Shown piece after piece: positions 8,637 to 17,422 of a DNA stretch of 64,000 nucleotides. The notes below the pieces were generated by a model. The model did not search any database. It saw nothing but the letters and a program-made list of their open reading frames with translations, and was not told the DNA's origin. The stretch is taken from NCBI GenBank assembly GCA_951813515.1, contig OX638346.1:3155617-3219616 (forward strand). Reading direction: 5' to 3'. A program made the translations under genes and the position numbers. The DNA comes from an uncultured Pseudomonadales bacterium (GTDB lineage: Bacteria > Pseudomonadota > Gammaproteobacteria > Pseudomonadales > Azotimanducaceae). The first letter of the stretch is position 1; every line of letters begins with the position of its first letter.

Positions 8637-9923
8637 ATGAAAAGTACCGCGACGTGCGTCATTGCCATGTTCCTTGCAACATCCGCTGGCGCCGGCGAGA
8701 TACCCGTTGCACAGCCCGAGAGCGTCGGCATGTCCGGCGAGGGACTGGAGCGACTCACGGCAGCGACCCAGGAATTCGTCGATGAAGGCAAGTTTGCCGG
8801 CGTGCTGACGATGGTCGCGCGCGACGGCAGGATCGTTCACGTGTCCGCCGTCGGCCACCGTGGCGTGAATGATGACCGGCCGCTCCCCGAAGATGCGCTG
8901 TTCCGCATCTATTCCATGTCGAAGCCGATCACCGCGGTCGCCGCAATGATGCTGTACGAGGAAGATGTCTTCGAACTGGACGATCCCGTCGCGAAGTTCC
9001 TGCCCGAACTCAAAGCGCTCGAGCTGCTCGGCGAGGATGGGGAGCGCGTCCCTGTCGGAAACGCCATGACCATGCGGCATCTCCTGACGCATACGGCGGG
9101 ATTCTCCTACGGCTTCGATTCGAGCGATCCGGTGGACGGGCTCTACAACGAGGTCAAACCTTTCCGTGCCGCCGACCTCGATGGCTTCATCGAGCGCCTG
9201 GCGACGCTGCCGCTCAAATACGAGCCGGGCGCGAGGTGGCATTACAGCGTGGCGTCGGACGTGGTCGGCGCTGCGGTGGCGCGCATCAGCGGCCAGACGT
9301 TCGATGTCTTTCTGCGCGAGCGCCTGTTCCGCCCGCTCGACATGCGCGACACGTTCTTCAACGTCCCCGAGGACAAGATGTCCCGGCTGCTGCCCAACCA
9401 TGCCTGGGACAAGGAGGAGGGCAAACTTGCTGCGTTCGACCTCGATTGGATGGGGAAGGGCAGGCCGGGAACGATGTATTCAGGGGGCAGCGGGCTTATT
9501 TCGACTGCCCGCGACTACATGCGGTTCGCCGAGATGCTTCGCAATGGAGGCGAACTGGACGGGGTCCGCATCCTGCGTCCGGAGACCGTCGACCTGATGA
9601 TTGAGAACCACCTGTCCGCCGCGCTCGCCGGCGGGGGGCGGGGTGAACTACCGCTCGATGAGGACGACAAGGGCAAGGACAGCTTCCGCGGCTTTGGTTT
9701 CGGTCTCGGCTTCGGCCTGGTCACCGAACTCCGGGATGACGGCGTGGGATCCGTCGGCGAATATTCCTGGGGCGGCGCCGCCGGCACCGTATTCTGGATC
9801 GATCCCGTGGAGGAGATCATCGTCGTTGGAATGATCCAGCTCATGCGATCGCCCTGGCCGCTGCGGGAGAGGCTCAAGGTGTTGACCTACGAGGCGATCA
9901 CGGAGCCGGCGGCGTCCGGGTAG
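8637..9923 (+). CDS. Exported serine hydrolase, class C beta-lactamase fold
   Basis: 428 residues with a short cleavable signal peptide (VIAMFLATSAGAG). The SxxK nucleophile motif is SMSK in FRIYSMSKPITAV. A YSV motif (WHYSVASDVVG) fits the YxN position, and GGAAGTVFW near the C-terminus replaces the KTG strand, as in EstB-type esterases and D-aminopeptidase-like proteins rather than true beta-lactamases. Predicted periplasmic ester or peptide hydrolase. AAGGAG lies seven bases before ATG 8637. It is convergent with the LLM gene, whose end lies 10 bases away. Confidence 0.88.
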   Translation: MKSTATCVIAMFLATSAGAGEIPVAQPESVGMSGEGLERLTAATQEFVDEGKFAGVLTMVARDGRIVHVSAVGHRGVNDDRPLPEDALFRIYSMSKPITAVAAMMLYEEDVFELDDPVAKFLPELKALELLGEDGERVPVGNAMTMRHLLTHTAGFSYGFDSSDPVDGLYNEVKPFRAADLDGFIERLATLPLKYEPGARWHYSVASDVVGAAVARISGQTFDVFLRERLFRPLDMRDTFFNVPEDKMSRLLPNHAWDKEEGKLAAFDLDWMGKGRPGTMYSGGSGLISTARDYMRFAEMLRNGGELDGVRILRPETVDLMIENHLSAALAGGGRGELPLDEDDKGKDSFRGFGFGLGFGLVTELRDDGVGSVGEYSWGGAAGTVFWIDPVEEIIVVGMIQLMRSPWPLRERLKVLTYEAITEPAASG

Positions 9924-9933
9924 CGACCGTCCA

Positions 9934-11058
9934 TTACCCCCAGTTCGGCATGACCTTGCGCGAGAAAAGGTCGAGGGAGTCGTGAATCTGTTCCGGCGTG
10001 TGAATGCCCGCCGGAATGAGGAGGAAGGCTTCGTCGATGGGGACCGCGCGCGAGATGCGCTCGATGCGCTTGTTGAGGGTGTCGGGAGAGCCGACCAGGA
10101 GTTCGGGAACGCCCTGTCCGAAGGGCGTCGCCCAGGTGTCCCAGAACCACTGCATGTCTTCGAACAGCGCCTGGGCTTTGGCGTCGGTCTCGGCGCAGAC
10201 CATGATGCCGCCCCAGCACGCTTCCTTGCCCGGCGGGACATCGTGGCCGTAGGCCTCGGCCTCTTCGCGCCACTCGCGCCAGAGTAGCTGCAGGAACTCC
10301 GTATTCCCCGAAAGGACGATGGGACGGCCCTTGTACCTCGCCCAGAATTTCGCCGTGCGCAGGCTCGCCGAGAAGCCGCCGTACAGCGGTATTTCCGCCT
10401 GCAGGGGCCGTGGCGCGATGCCGATCTCTTCGATGCGCATGTCGGCATCCACGCCCTGGCCGAACTGCGTATAGACGGGGTGGGGGTGCGGGTTGACGAA
10501 ATCTGCCGGCGGAAAGGTCCAGAACTCCCCCCGGTGGGAGAACGTCTCGTTGGCGAGCGCCTTGGTCACCACCTCGACGAACTCGGTGAAGTAGCGCCGG
10601 TTGAGGTCGTCGTCCGGCGTGTCCCTGGTCCATGGGCCCACGGCCTTGAGTTCCGGACGGACCTTGAAGTTCTCCACCCAGCGCGCCTGGTAGCCGCGCA
10701 CCAGGCCGATGCCGAGGCGTCCGCCGAGCATGTGGTCCATGGTGGCGATCTTCTCGGCCGTGGCGAGGGGATTGTTGGCGGTGGACACGAAGCCGCAGGT
10801 GACGACCCGCATGGTCTCGGTGTGCTGTCCGAGCCACATCGCCATCAGCGCGGGGTCGTTCGCGATCTCGAAACCTTCGATCTGCAGGTGGTGCTCGGGA
10901 TGGCCGAAGCCGAAGTATCCCCGGGCTTCCGCGAAACGCGCGTAGTCGGCGAGTTCCTCGAGCATGCGGCCATAGAGCACCGGGTTCTTGCCCGCCATGC
11001 CAGCTTCGAGTTCACGGCGGCGTCCGACCGTGCAGTAGACGAATAGACCGAATTGCAT
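9934..11058 (-). CDS. LLM class flavin-dependent oxidoreductase
   Basis: 374 residues of the bacterial luciferase-like TIM-barrel family: FGHPEHH near residue 54, then TCGFVSTANNPLATAEKIATMDHMLGGRLGIGLVRGYQ, the typical core with the GRLGIGLV phosphate-binding stretch. Such enzymes use reduced FMN (or F420) and oxygen to oxidise an organic substrate. The start ATG at 11058 is where the homology begins. Nothing nearby identifies the substrate or the flavin reductase. Confidence 0.88.
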   Translation of the reverse strand: MQFGLFVYCTVGRRRELEAGMAGKNPVLYGRMLEELADYARFAEARGYFGFGHPEHHLQIEGFEIANDPALMAMWLGQHTETMRVVTCGFVSTANNPLATAEKIATMDHMLGGRLGIGLVRGYQARWVENFKVRPELKAVGPWTRDTPDDDLNRRYFTEFVEVVTKALANETFSHRGEFWTFPPADFVNPHPHPVYTQFGQGVDADMRIEEIGIAPRPLQAEIPLYGGFSASLRTAKFWARYKGRPIVLSGNTEFLQLLWREWREEAEAYGHDVPPGKEACWGGIMVCAETDAKAQALFEDMQWFWDTWATPFGQGVPELLVGSPDTLNKRIERISRAVPIDEAFLLIPAGIHTPEQIHDSLDLFSRKVMPNWG

Positions 11059-11240
11059 TCATTGGCTCGGGCGAGGTTTCGGGCAGACTACCAGACTGTC
11101 GGACCTGCCGCGCCGGCGGCAAGATCGAAGGAACGGCGAGGATGGGATGGGCGAAACAGTCGGGCTTGGGCGGGCGTGAAACACGGCGCGTCGTCGCCGA
11201 TCACTTTCACTCTGGAGCGCAATCACGTTGTGGATCGAGC

Positions 11241-11271
11241 GTCTTGACATGTCTTGACACGTCCATATAGT
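11241..11271 (+). promoter_or_regulatory. Promoter with tandem-repeat operator for the antitoxin-toxin pair
   Basis: A perfect -35 (TTGACA, 11244-11249) is separated by 16 bases from TATAGT (11266-11271). The decamer GTCTTGACAT is repeated at 11251 as GTCTTGACAC, so one repeat holds the -35 and the other lies in the spacer. Ribbon-helix-helix antitoxins usually bind tandem short repeats over their own promoter, which fits. The expected transcription start is at about 11278, two bases from the ATG, implying a nearly leaderless mRNA. Confidence 0.7.
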
Positions 11272-11279
11272 CTCGGGCG

Positions 11280-11492
11280 ATGGCAGCGATCAAGATCAGT
11301 TCGAAAGTCGAGCAAGCCGAGTGGCAGGCGTTGCAGGAACTGGCTCGAGAGTCGCATCAGACCATCTCCGGATTGTTGACCGAAGCGATTGCCGACTATG
11401 TGCGCCGGCGACGCATGCGCCCGCTTGTGCTGGACCATCTGGAAGCATCGATTGCCGAGAACGAGGAGTTGGGCCGGCGCCTTGCAGAGTGA
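11280..11492 (+). CDS. Ribbon-helix-helix antitoxin
   Basis: 70 residues. The N-terminal part AIKISSKVEQAEWQALQELA followed by TISGLLTEAIADYVRRRR has the strand-helix-helix layout of small RHH DNA-binding proteins. The C-terminal acidic helix (LEASIAENEELGRRL) would be the toxin-binding tail. Its SIAEN stretch recalls the Fic inhibitory motif but is one residue short of (S/T)xxxE(G/N). The ATG at 11280 has no Shine-Dalgarno, consistent with the near-leaderless promoter. The toxin gene overlaps its end. Confidence 0.8.
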   Translation: MAAIKISSKVEQAEWQALQELARESHQTISGLLTEAIADYVRRRRMRPLVLDHLEASIAENEELGRRLAE

Positions 11493-11868
11493 AGCCGTCC
11501 AGTTCCTTTCGGTGGACGAAGCCATCGCCATTCATGATCGACTCATCGAGCGATTCGGGGGAGCGTCGGGGATTCGAGACCGGGGGCTGCTCGAAAGCGC
11601 CCTGTACCGGCCCGAGACGGGGTACTACGGTGATTTGGCGGAGATGGCTGCCGCTCTGTTCCAATCGTTGCTGCTGAACCACGCGTTTGTGGATGGCAAC
11701 AAGCGTGCGGCCTTCTTCGTGACGGATGTATTTCTGCGGCTCAACGGCTGGAAACTCTCGGTCAATGCAGCGTCGGCCCACGCCTTCATCGTGGGCGTAT
11801 TGGAAGCTGGCGACTCCTCCTTCGGCGAAATACTGTCCTGGATAAGGGAATCGCTGGCGAGAAGCTGA
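11482..11868 (+). CDS. doc: Doc-type toxin (Fic fold)
   Basis: About 128 residues, the normal size for Doc (death on curing). The start region FLSVDEAIAIHDRLIERFGG, then GIRDRGLLESALYRP, and the Fic signature HAFVDGNKR (H67 to R75 from the chosen start) are complete, so the catalytic His, Asp, Asn, Lys and Arg are present. Doc phosphorylates elongation factor Tu and stops translation; the partner antitoxin blocks this. I chose TTG 11482, which overlaps the antitoxin stop by 11 bases and gives translational coupling. An in-frame GTG at 11512 is a possible alternative. Confidence 0.85.
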   Translation: MQSEAVQFLSVDEAIAIHDRLIERFGGASGIRDRGLLESALYRPETGYYGDLAEMAAALFQSLLLNHAFVDGNKRAAFFVTDVFLRLNGWKLSVNAASAHAFIVGVLEAGDSSFGEILSWIRESLARS

Positions 11869-11940
11869 TGGCGACAGGTTGGCACCGCCCTCCCTCTCGC
11901 GTCCTCCCCATCGCCGCCGTGGCGTGTACACTCTTGGCGC

Positions 11941-12789
11941 ATGGACGCGAGATGTATGGACTACCGGCTGACGGACGAGGAGCGCCGGTCTTTCGACGAG
12001 CAGGGGTTCTTCATCGCAAGGGACGTGCTGCCGGCGGAGACCCTGGCACGGGTGGTCGATGCGGCTGATCGGCTCTACATCGAATACCGGCCCAAGTACG
12101 GATTGAGTCCCCACGAACGGCTCAACCACTGGGACTGCATCGGGTTCGACGAAGCGTTCCTGGAGCTCCTCGATTGGCCCCGGACGATCGCGAAGGTCAT
12201 CGACATTCTCGGCTGGCACATCCAGCTCTACCACAGCCACCTCATCATCACGCCGCCGCTGCCGGAGAACGATCCCCCCCAAACCGGCCGCCTGGGATGG
12301 CACCAGGACAGCGGCCGGTTGAATATCGATTTCGAGACCGACCCGCGTCCGCGCGTGTCGCTCAAGGTGGCGTTCGTGCTTACCGATGTCGAGACGCCGG
12401 ACCGCGGTACCACCCATGTGATTCCCGGCAGCCACCGGTTCAACCGGATGCAGTTCCCGCCAGACAACGCGGAACACCCGGACGCCACTCCCGTGCGTGT
12501 GCGCGCCGGAGATGCCCTGTTTTTCGACCGGCGCCTGTGGCATGCGTCGGGCCGGAACGTATCGAGGTTCACTCGCAAGATACTGTTCTTCGGCTACAGC
12601 TATCGTTGGCTGCGTCCGCGCGACGACATGACCGTGGACCACTACCTCGAAAAAGCGGATCCGATACGGCGCCAGTTGCTAGGCGCGAGCCCCACGGGAG
12701 GCATGGGTTATACGTCGCCGACGGACGAGGACGTGCCGCTCAAGGGCTGGCTCGAAACGCACCTGGGGGAGGGCGCGGTCATTCCCTGA
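11941..12789 (+). CDS. Phytanoyl-CoA dioxygenase (PhyH) family protein
   Basis: 282 residues of an Fe(II)/2-oxoglutarate oxygenase. DEERRSFDEQGFFIARDVL is the usual opening, H121 and D123 in GWHQDSG form the HxD iron motif, and the distal histidine is in LWHASGRN, with a following Arg for 2-oxoglutarate. Members hydroxylate diverse small substrates, not only phytanoyl-CoA. ATG 11956 (MDYRLTDEE) is an equally possible start; neither has a strong ribosome site. It is convergent with the next LLM gene, nine bases away. Confidence 0.87.
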   Translation: MDARCMDYRLTDEERRSFDEQGFFIARDVLPAETLARVVDAADRLYIEYRPKYGLSPHERLNHWDCIGFDEAFLELLDWPRTIAKVIDILGWHIQLYHSHLIITPPLPENDPPQTGRLGWHQDSGRLNIDFETDPRPRVSLKVAFVLTDVETPDRGTTHVIPGSHRFNRMQFPPDNAEHPDATPVRVRAGDALFFDRRLWHASGRNVSRFTRKILFFGYSYRWLRPRDDMTVDHYLEKADPIRRQLLGASPTGGMGYTSPTDEDVPLKGWLETHLGEGAVIP

Positions 12790-12798
12790 AGCTTGGCG

Positions 12799-13713
12799 TT
12801 AGCGGGTTGCCGCGCGGATCGCCTCGTGGAGCGTTCCGAGAACATCGAGCATCGCGTCTACGCTGCGAGCGCCTGACTGGAAAATCGCTGTCGCGTTCAG
12901 CGTTCCCCATTCGAATCCCATTTCTTTCGCATCGACGGCACGCGCGACGACCCGATCCGTGTCGGAATAGAAACGCTTGCCATCCTGGTCTCTGGGTGGC
13001 GGCGCGAGCATCTGCTGATAGCCGATCGATTCCGGATCGCGGCCTGCAGCCTCCGCGTAGGCGGCGATCTTGGTCTTGCACTTTGCCGCCACCGCCGGAT
13101 CTTCGATGGGCAAAGCAAGCCATCCGTCGCCGAGTTCCCCGACCCGGCGCAGGGCGGCCTCCGAGGCGCCCCCGATCCAAATGGGCAAGTCCGCCCCCTG
13201 GGGCGGCTTCGGCTCCATCGCCATGGCCGTAGACGTGTAGTAGTCGCCCGAGATGTCCACCTGCTCATCGCGCCAGTACGCGCGCATCACCTGGATCGCC
13301 TCGTCCATGCGCTTGCCGCGGTTGTGGAACGGTTCTTCCAGCGCGTCGTATTCGGATTCCTGCCAGCCGACGCCGACGCCGAGACGCATGCGTCCCCCCG
13401 AAAGCGTATCGAGAGTGGCAACCTGTTTCGCAACCAATACTGGCTGGCGTTGCGGCAGGACCAGCACCTCGGTGCCGAGGCCGATGCGCGACGTGGCCGA
13501 CGCGACGAAGCCCAAGGTCATGAGCGCTTCCATGACGGGCATTTTCGGTGGATAGATCGGTGCGGCGCGCTCGGGGGTTGGAAATCCCATGATGACGTGA
13601 TCGAAGGTGTCGAGCTGATCGAACCCGATGTCTTCAATGCCGCGCGCCAGCCTGACGATGCCTTCGCCGCCTTCGCGGTAGGTGACGCTCGGAAACTCGA
13701 CCGCGAGCTTCAT
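12799..13713 (-). CDS. LLM class oxidoreductase, F420-dependent-like
   Basis: 304 residues of a luciferase-like monooxygenase: MKLAVEFPSV start, GLGTEVLVLPQRQPVLVAKQVATLDTLSGGRMRLGVGVGW core, and IWIGGASEAALRR. This arrangement is characteristic of the group that automated pipelines call F420-dependent (TIGR03619-like). Whether the cofactor is F420 or FMN cannot be decided here. ATG 13713 follows GGAG with seven-base spacing; an in-frame TTG at 13725 is inside that ribosome site and unlikely. Confidence 0.87.
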   Translation of the reverse strand: MKLAVEFPSVTYREGGEGIVRLARGIEDIGFDQLDTFDHVIMGFPTPERAAPIYPPKMPVMEALMTLGFVASATSRIGLGTEVLVLPQRQPVLVAKQVATLDTLSGGRMRLGVGVGWQESEYDALEEPFHNRGKRMDEAIQVMRAYWRDEQVDISGDYYTSTAMAMEPKPPQGADLPIWIGGASEAALRRVGELGDGWLALPIEDPAVAAKCKTKIAAYAEAAGRDPESIGYQQMLAPPPRDQDGKRFYSDTDRVVARAVDAKEMGFEWGTLNATAIFQSGARSVDAMLDVLGTLHEAIRAATR

Positions 13714-14077
13714 ATTCTTCTCCAATCTTGTGGGAAAGGCGATAACCGGTGATAGAACAGATGGTTATCGTGTCTTGATATGCGGGATGGACCCGACGGG
13801 CACACACTCCACAGCGTTGGCGCTCGACCAACGGCAGAGATCATCGTAGATGAAGAAACACCACGCTCGGCTATGCGGCCAAGAGGCGGCGCAAAGGCGG
13901 CGCGGGAATGGAGACTATCGATTTGGCGGGAACGTCCGTGGTCGTTGGACGCATCGGGCGTCCCCGCCCCGATTTAGGAGCTGATACACCCCTCAACCGT
14001 AGATATCACAGATCACCTCCTTTATTCAGTCCACCATGGCGCCCATTATGCGATTGCCGTGCGCCAAATCAAGCGAT
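13714..14077. other. Intergenic region, 364 bp, no gene supported
   Basis: Upstream of the divergently oriented LLM gene and downstream of the small exported protein. It is noticeably richer in A/T between 13975 and 14100. A 65-codon frame at 13780 has no ribosome site or recognisable sequence. I see no RNA gene or repeat. Confidence 0.45.
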
Positions 14078-14479
14078 TTATCGATCTTGATCCGATAACG
14101 GCGCATTCTCGGCCTTGGCCGGCGACGGGTGACAGCGGGCGTTTTTTAGCGGATAGGTATCGCCCGTGCGGCGGTGAACAAGGACGCATCGGTCATCTTC
14201 CAGCACAAGTTGGAAAACCTCCGGGGGTTCAAGCACGCGTCCGGTAGCGACTCGACCCTCCATGGTTCGTGGCATGCGGCGCTCGATGGTCAAGAGGCTG
14301 GATGTCGTCAGGGCGTCGTCGGCGATGAGTACCTCCGCGCCCAGCGCCGCAGCGACCGCCTGTTCGATGTCGGCGCGGCCGGCCGGTGTCGGGTCCATGA
14401 TCGCGGCGGGCGCGGCCGTGGACGTCATGGCCCAGACCGCGGCGAGCCCGAGCGATACCCATTGCGTCCGTGTCACCAT
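14078..14479 (-). CDS. Small exported protein of unknown function
   Basis: 133 residues. A signal peptide (WVSLGLAAVWAMTSTAAPAA) is followed by an acidic helix region (ADIEQAVAAALGAEVLIADDAL) and a compact C-terminal part with two cysteines (DDRCVLVHRR and KNARCHP) that could form one disulfide. No family recognised. The ATG overlaps the stop of the S41 protease gene by seven bases, so the two are translationally coupled; a periplasmic inhibitor, chaperone or accessory of that protease is a reasonable but unproven idea. A longer upstream frame is only the protease gene read out of frame. Confidence 0.7.
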   Translation of the reverse strand: MVTRTQWVSLGLAAVWAMTSTAAPAAIMDPTPAGRADIEQAVAAALGAEVLIADDALTTSSLLTIERRMPRTMEGRVATGRVLEPPEVFQLVLEDDRCVLVHRRTGDTYPLKNARCHPSPAKAENAPLSDQDR

Positions 14480-17112
14480 CGGTTCTGCAGCCAGATGGAT
14501 TTCGGCACGATTGCGTCCACCGTGGGCGAAAGTTGCGAACCTCCCGTGGGCCTGGCCGACCGGAGCGCGGCGGGCGCGGGACAGGTCTCGTCGATGCGGT
14601 ATTGGAGCGCTGCCTTCAGCCGCGCTTCGTCGACATCCCCCAACGCGTGCCCGAAGTCGTCGCCGACGACGCAACCTGGCACGGAAACGCCTTCGGTGCG
14701 CGCCGTGTTCTGGGGCGAGAACCCGTCAGGGTAATCGCCGAATCCCTTTGCATTGACACCCTGAAACTGGATAGAGAAATACGTTGTACCGCAATTGTCC
14801 GTTGCGTAGAAACCGTACGGCTTGCCGCAGGTCGTCGTGCCGATCTGGATCACCTGCAGGTCGATGCCGCGCAGCCCGTTGATGATGGATTCGCTGGCTG
14901 AGCAGGTCCCCCCGCCGGTGAGTACGAATACCCGTGATAGATCCAGGCTCGGCAGGGCTCTGCCGGAGGGGACGGAAAACCCGATGGTCGAGTCGTAGAA
15001 GGGGGTCGGCGAAAGGGTCCTGCCGGTGACCGGATTGAAGACCCGGTGCTTGTCGTTGAAGCGCAGTTCGTCGAATGTTCGTCCCGCGGAAGCGGGTCCC
15101 GCGATCATGTAGGCCACCTGGCTCGCGATCGCCAGGTACCCGCCGCCGTTGTAGCGCAGGTCGAGGACGAGGTCGTCGACGCCCGCCTGCTGCAACGCCC
15201 TGACGGCGTCCACGAGTTCCCGCTCTGCGGTCGCGATGTGATCGTTGAACAGCATGTAGCCGACCGTGCCGGAGTCCGTCTCGATGGTGTCGTCGTTCTG
15301 TACGGGGTCGGACGTGATGAGGGCGGAGGTGAGGGAGATGGTGCGTCTCGAACCCGCGCCGAGGTCCTGGACCACGAATTCGTGTGTTTCTCCAGTGTCG
15401 CCGGGAAACAATCCCGCGTTCAGCACGGCGGGGCTGCCATAGGTCACGTCGGCGCCGTCGATGGCCAGGATACGGGCGCCGCGTCTCAGGTTCGCCCGCG
15501 ACGCCGGCGAATCGGGCTCGATATACGCCACACGGACATCGCGGGGCGGCCGCGGCGCCAGTATCGCGAACGCTGCACCGTAGCCGGCCGAAACACCGGA
15601 CTGGGAAAGCTGCTCCCACACGTCGGTGGGATAGGTGAAGTGAAACCGGTCCCGGTCGGCGCCCGACGGGGTTGTGGCGAACGTTCGCATCAGATCGAAA
15701 TACTGCGGCGTCGGATGCAGTACCGGATCCACATCCACGATCTCGTCGTACCAGAGGTAGAGGTTGTTGCTCCAGGAGCGCAGCCAATTGTTTTCGTCGA
15801 CGAAGGTTCCCTGCCTGTCGCCCGGTTCGCCCGGGCGTGGACTGGCGCACCGCCCGGCATAGTCACGCGCGGGAGGGAAGACGTCTGGCTCCACCGTTCT
15901 CCTCCCGTCCAGGGGAAAGGGATCCCTTCCGTCGGCGACGGTGTCGCCATCGCTGTCCGAGTTCTGCGGGTCGAGTCCGACCTCGATTTCGTCCAGGTTC
16001 GCAAGGCCATCGCCGTCGCTGTCCACCTGCTCCAGCGCAACCGTGTCGGTGACGCCTTCGTAGGTGGCCACGAGGTCGTGCATTCTGTCGATCATTGCAT
16101 CGCCAGCCGCCGCGTCGGCGAGACCGAGCAGTTGGCGGACGTGCTCCCGCCGCCCGCTGTCTGCCAGCAGCGACTCAAGTTCCCCAGTCGCGACTCGGAG
16201 CAGGTCGGCGGTGTTGACGGTTTGTTCGTCAGCCACCGTATCGTTCTCGGGCAAGGTGCCCGACTCGGCGAAGGCTGCGGCCATCAATTGGACCACGTTG
16301 TCATCTGCATCTTCGACGACCAGTCCGAGCAGGCTCGCGTGCAGTATCGCGACCAGGAATTCGACGTCCGTATGATCGGCGGCGATGCGGTCCGCCGCGT
16401 CGGTGAGGTCGACGATGCCGATCGCGGCGGGATCTTCGCCGAGATCGAGGTCGCGCTGCGTGATCTGCGACAGGAGCTGTTCGAGCGCCTCGGCCATTTC
16501 CCGTTTCGCTTCATTGATGTTCGTGGCGGTCAGCCCGCCGAGCGCGATCGCTCTCTCCACGGCTGCGGTGGTGAATGGCGTGATGTTGACGGGGTCGGGC
16601 GTGTCCGACGAGGTGGAAGAAACAGCGACGGAGAGCGTTGACTGTAACGATAGCGTTTCTCCGAACTCGGCCCTTACGCCGTCCGCGTCCACGCAGCCAT
16701 CCAGGAGGTCGCACAGGTAACGGCTCGTTCCCTCGTCTTTCGGTCCGACATTGATGCGCAGCGGCCCGGTGTGTTCCGTTTCGACTTCGCGTTCGGCAAA
16801 CCGGCCATCGTCCCCGGTTGCCGTGGCGGCGAGTTCGGTTTCCTCGCCGTCCGTCGCGATTGCCAGGAACCGCACGTCGCCCGCGGAGATCAGTCCGAGC
16901 GCGGCGCGCCCGGCCGGAACATCGATGGTCGTCGGCGCTGGAGGCGGCGGTGGGGGCGGGGTGGGTGGTGGCGTGGGGCTTGAGCCCCCACCTCCACATG
17001 CGCCGGCCAGCAGCGCCAGCATCGGTGCCAAGACCGTGCGTAGCGGCGCCGTTGCGCATGCCAGCGATCCACGGTGCGAGGACGCTTTGCTGGATCGGTC
17101 ATTCGTAGCCAT
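14473..17112 (-). CDS. S41 family peptidase, lipoprotein with calcium-type repeats
   Basis: About 879 residues. N-terminal lipoprotein signal ending LALLAGAC, then a Ser/Gly/Pro-rich linker with a long proline run. A region of about 300 residues is unassigned. Next comes a thrombospondin-type-3-like stretch (DSDGDGLANLDE, then SDSDGDTVADGRDPFP), and finally a PDZ plus C-terminal-processing-protease-like S41 domain. The catalytic Ser lies in GGGTCSASES and the Lys in TTCGKPYG. Predicted surface or periplasmic serine peptidase anchored by lipid. The start at ATG 17112 overlaps the upstream thiamine-binding-like gene by 14 bases; a GTG at 17151 is possible. The small protein at 14479 follows it. 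Confidence 0.85.
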   Translation of the reverse strand: MATNDRSSKASSHRGSLACATAPLRTVLAPMLALLAGACGGGGSSPTPPPTPPPPPPPAPTTIDVPAGRAALGLISAGDVRFLAIATDGEETELAATATGDDGRFAEREVETEHTGPLRINVGPKDEGTSRYLCDLLDGCVDADGVRAEFGETLSLQSTLSVAVSSTSSDTPDPVNITPFTTAAVERAIALGGLTATNINEAKREMAEALEQLLSQITQRDLDLGEDPAAIGIVDLTDAADRIAADHTDVEFLVAILHASLLGLVVEDADDNVVQLMAAAFAESGTLPENDTVADEQTVNTADLLRVATGELESLLADSGRREHVRQLLGLADAAAGDAMIDRMHDLVATYEGVTDTVALEQVDSDGDGLANLDEIEVGLDPQNSDSDGDTVADGRDPFPLDGRRTVEPDVFPPARDYAGRCASPRPGEPGDRQGTFVDENNWLRSWSNNLYLWYDEIVDVDPVLHPTPQYFDLMRTFATTPSGADRDRFHFTYPTDVWEQLSQSGVSAGYGAAFAILAPRPPRDVRVAYIEPDSPASRANLRRGARILAIDGADVTYGSPAVLNAGLFPGDTGETHEFVVQDLGAGSRRTISLTSALITSDPVQNDDTIETDSGTVGYMLFNDHIATAERELVDAVRALQQAGVDDLVLDLRYNGGGYLAIASQVAYMIAGPASAGRTFDELRFNDKHRVFNPVTGRTLSPTPFYDSTIGFSVPSGRALPSLDLSRVFVLTGGGTCSASESIINGLRGIDLQVIQIGTTTCGKPYGFYATDNCGTTYFSIQFQGVNAKGFGDYPDGFSPQNTARTEGVSVPGCVVGDDFGHALGDVDEARLKAALQYRIDETCPAPAALRSARPTGGSQLSPTVDAIVPKSIWLQNRW

Positions 17113-17362
17113 TGATCGTGCGTTCGGCCCCTGGCAGCAGCTTGCACACAAAGGCTACCCCGCCCAACCGTTCGCGGGAGTCTCTGGTCGTGCGTTTGAG
17201 TAGATCCATCACAGTGTCATGGTCGCCGAAAAGTTGCGTGCTCATGCGATTGGTCTTTACTTCGACCGACGGTTCCGCGTTAAGTTGTTCGAGGAAATGG
17301 TCAATCGGCGGGATGTAGTCGCTCGTCAGCGGGTACATGCTGATTTCGGCAACGATGTTCAT
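17099..17362 (-). CDS. YkoF/MTH1187-type thiamine-binding-like protein
   Basis: 87 residues: MNIVAEISMYPLTSDYIPPIDHF, then VEVKTNRMSTQLFGDHDTVMDLL. This beta-alpha-beta-beta pattern with ISxYPL, YIPPI and TNxMSTQxFG is that of the small ferredoxin-like YkoF / DUF77 superfamily, whose members bind thiamine or its pyrimidine half. It sits between the TPP-dependent acetoin dehydrogenase operon and the S41 lipoprotein gene, on the same strand as both. A link to thiamine supply is plausible, but the neighbourhood could be coincidental. Confidence 0.78.
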   Translation of the reverse strand: MNIVAEISMYPLTSDYIPPIDHFLEQLNAEPSVEVKTNRMSTQLFGDHDTVMDLLKRTTRDSRERLGGVAFVCKLLPGAERTINGYE

Positions 17363-17422
17363 ACGGGTCTCCGCGGGACGAAGACCCTAGTGTCGCACCA
17401 GTGAGGCGCGTCGTGCGACCGG

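Noticed and set aside
13780..13977. 65-codon frame between the LLM gene and the S41 operon
   Set aside because: No ribosome site, no recognisable sequence, and ordinary length for a chance frame in this DNA.
15046..16641. 531-codon frame opposite the S41 protease gene
   Set aside because: No recognisable domain and it mirrors the protease codons; a shadow frame.
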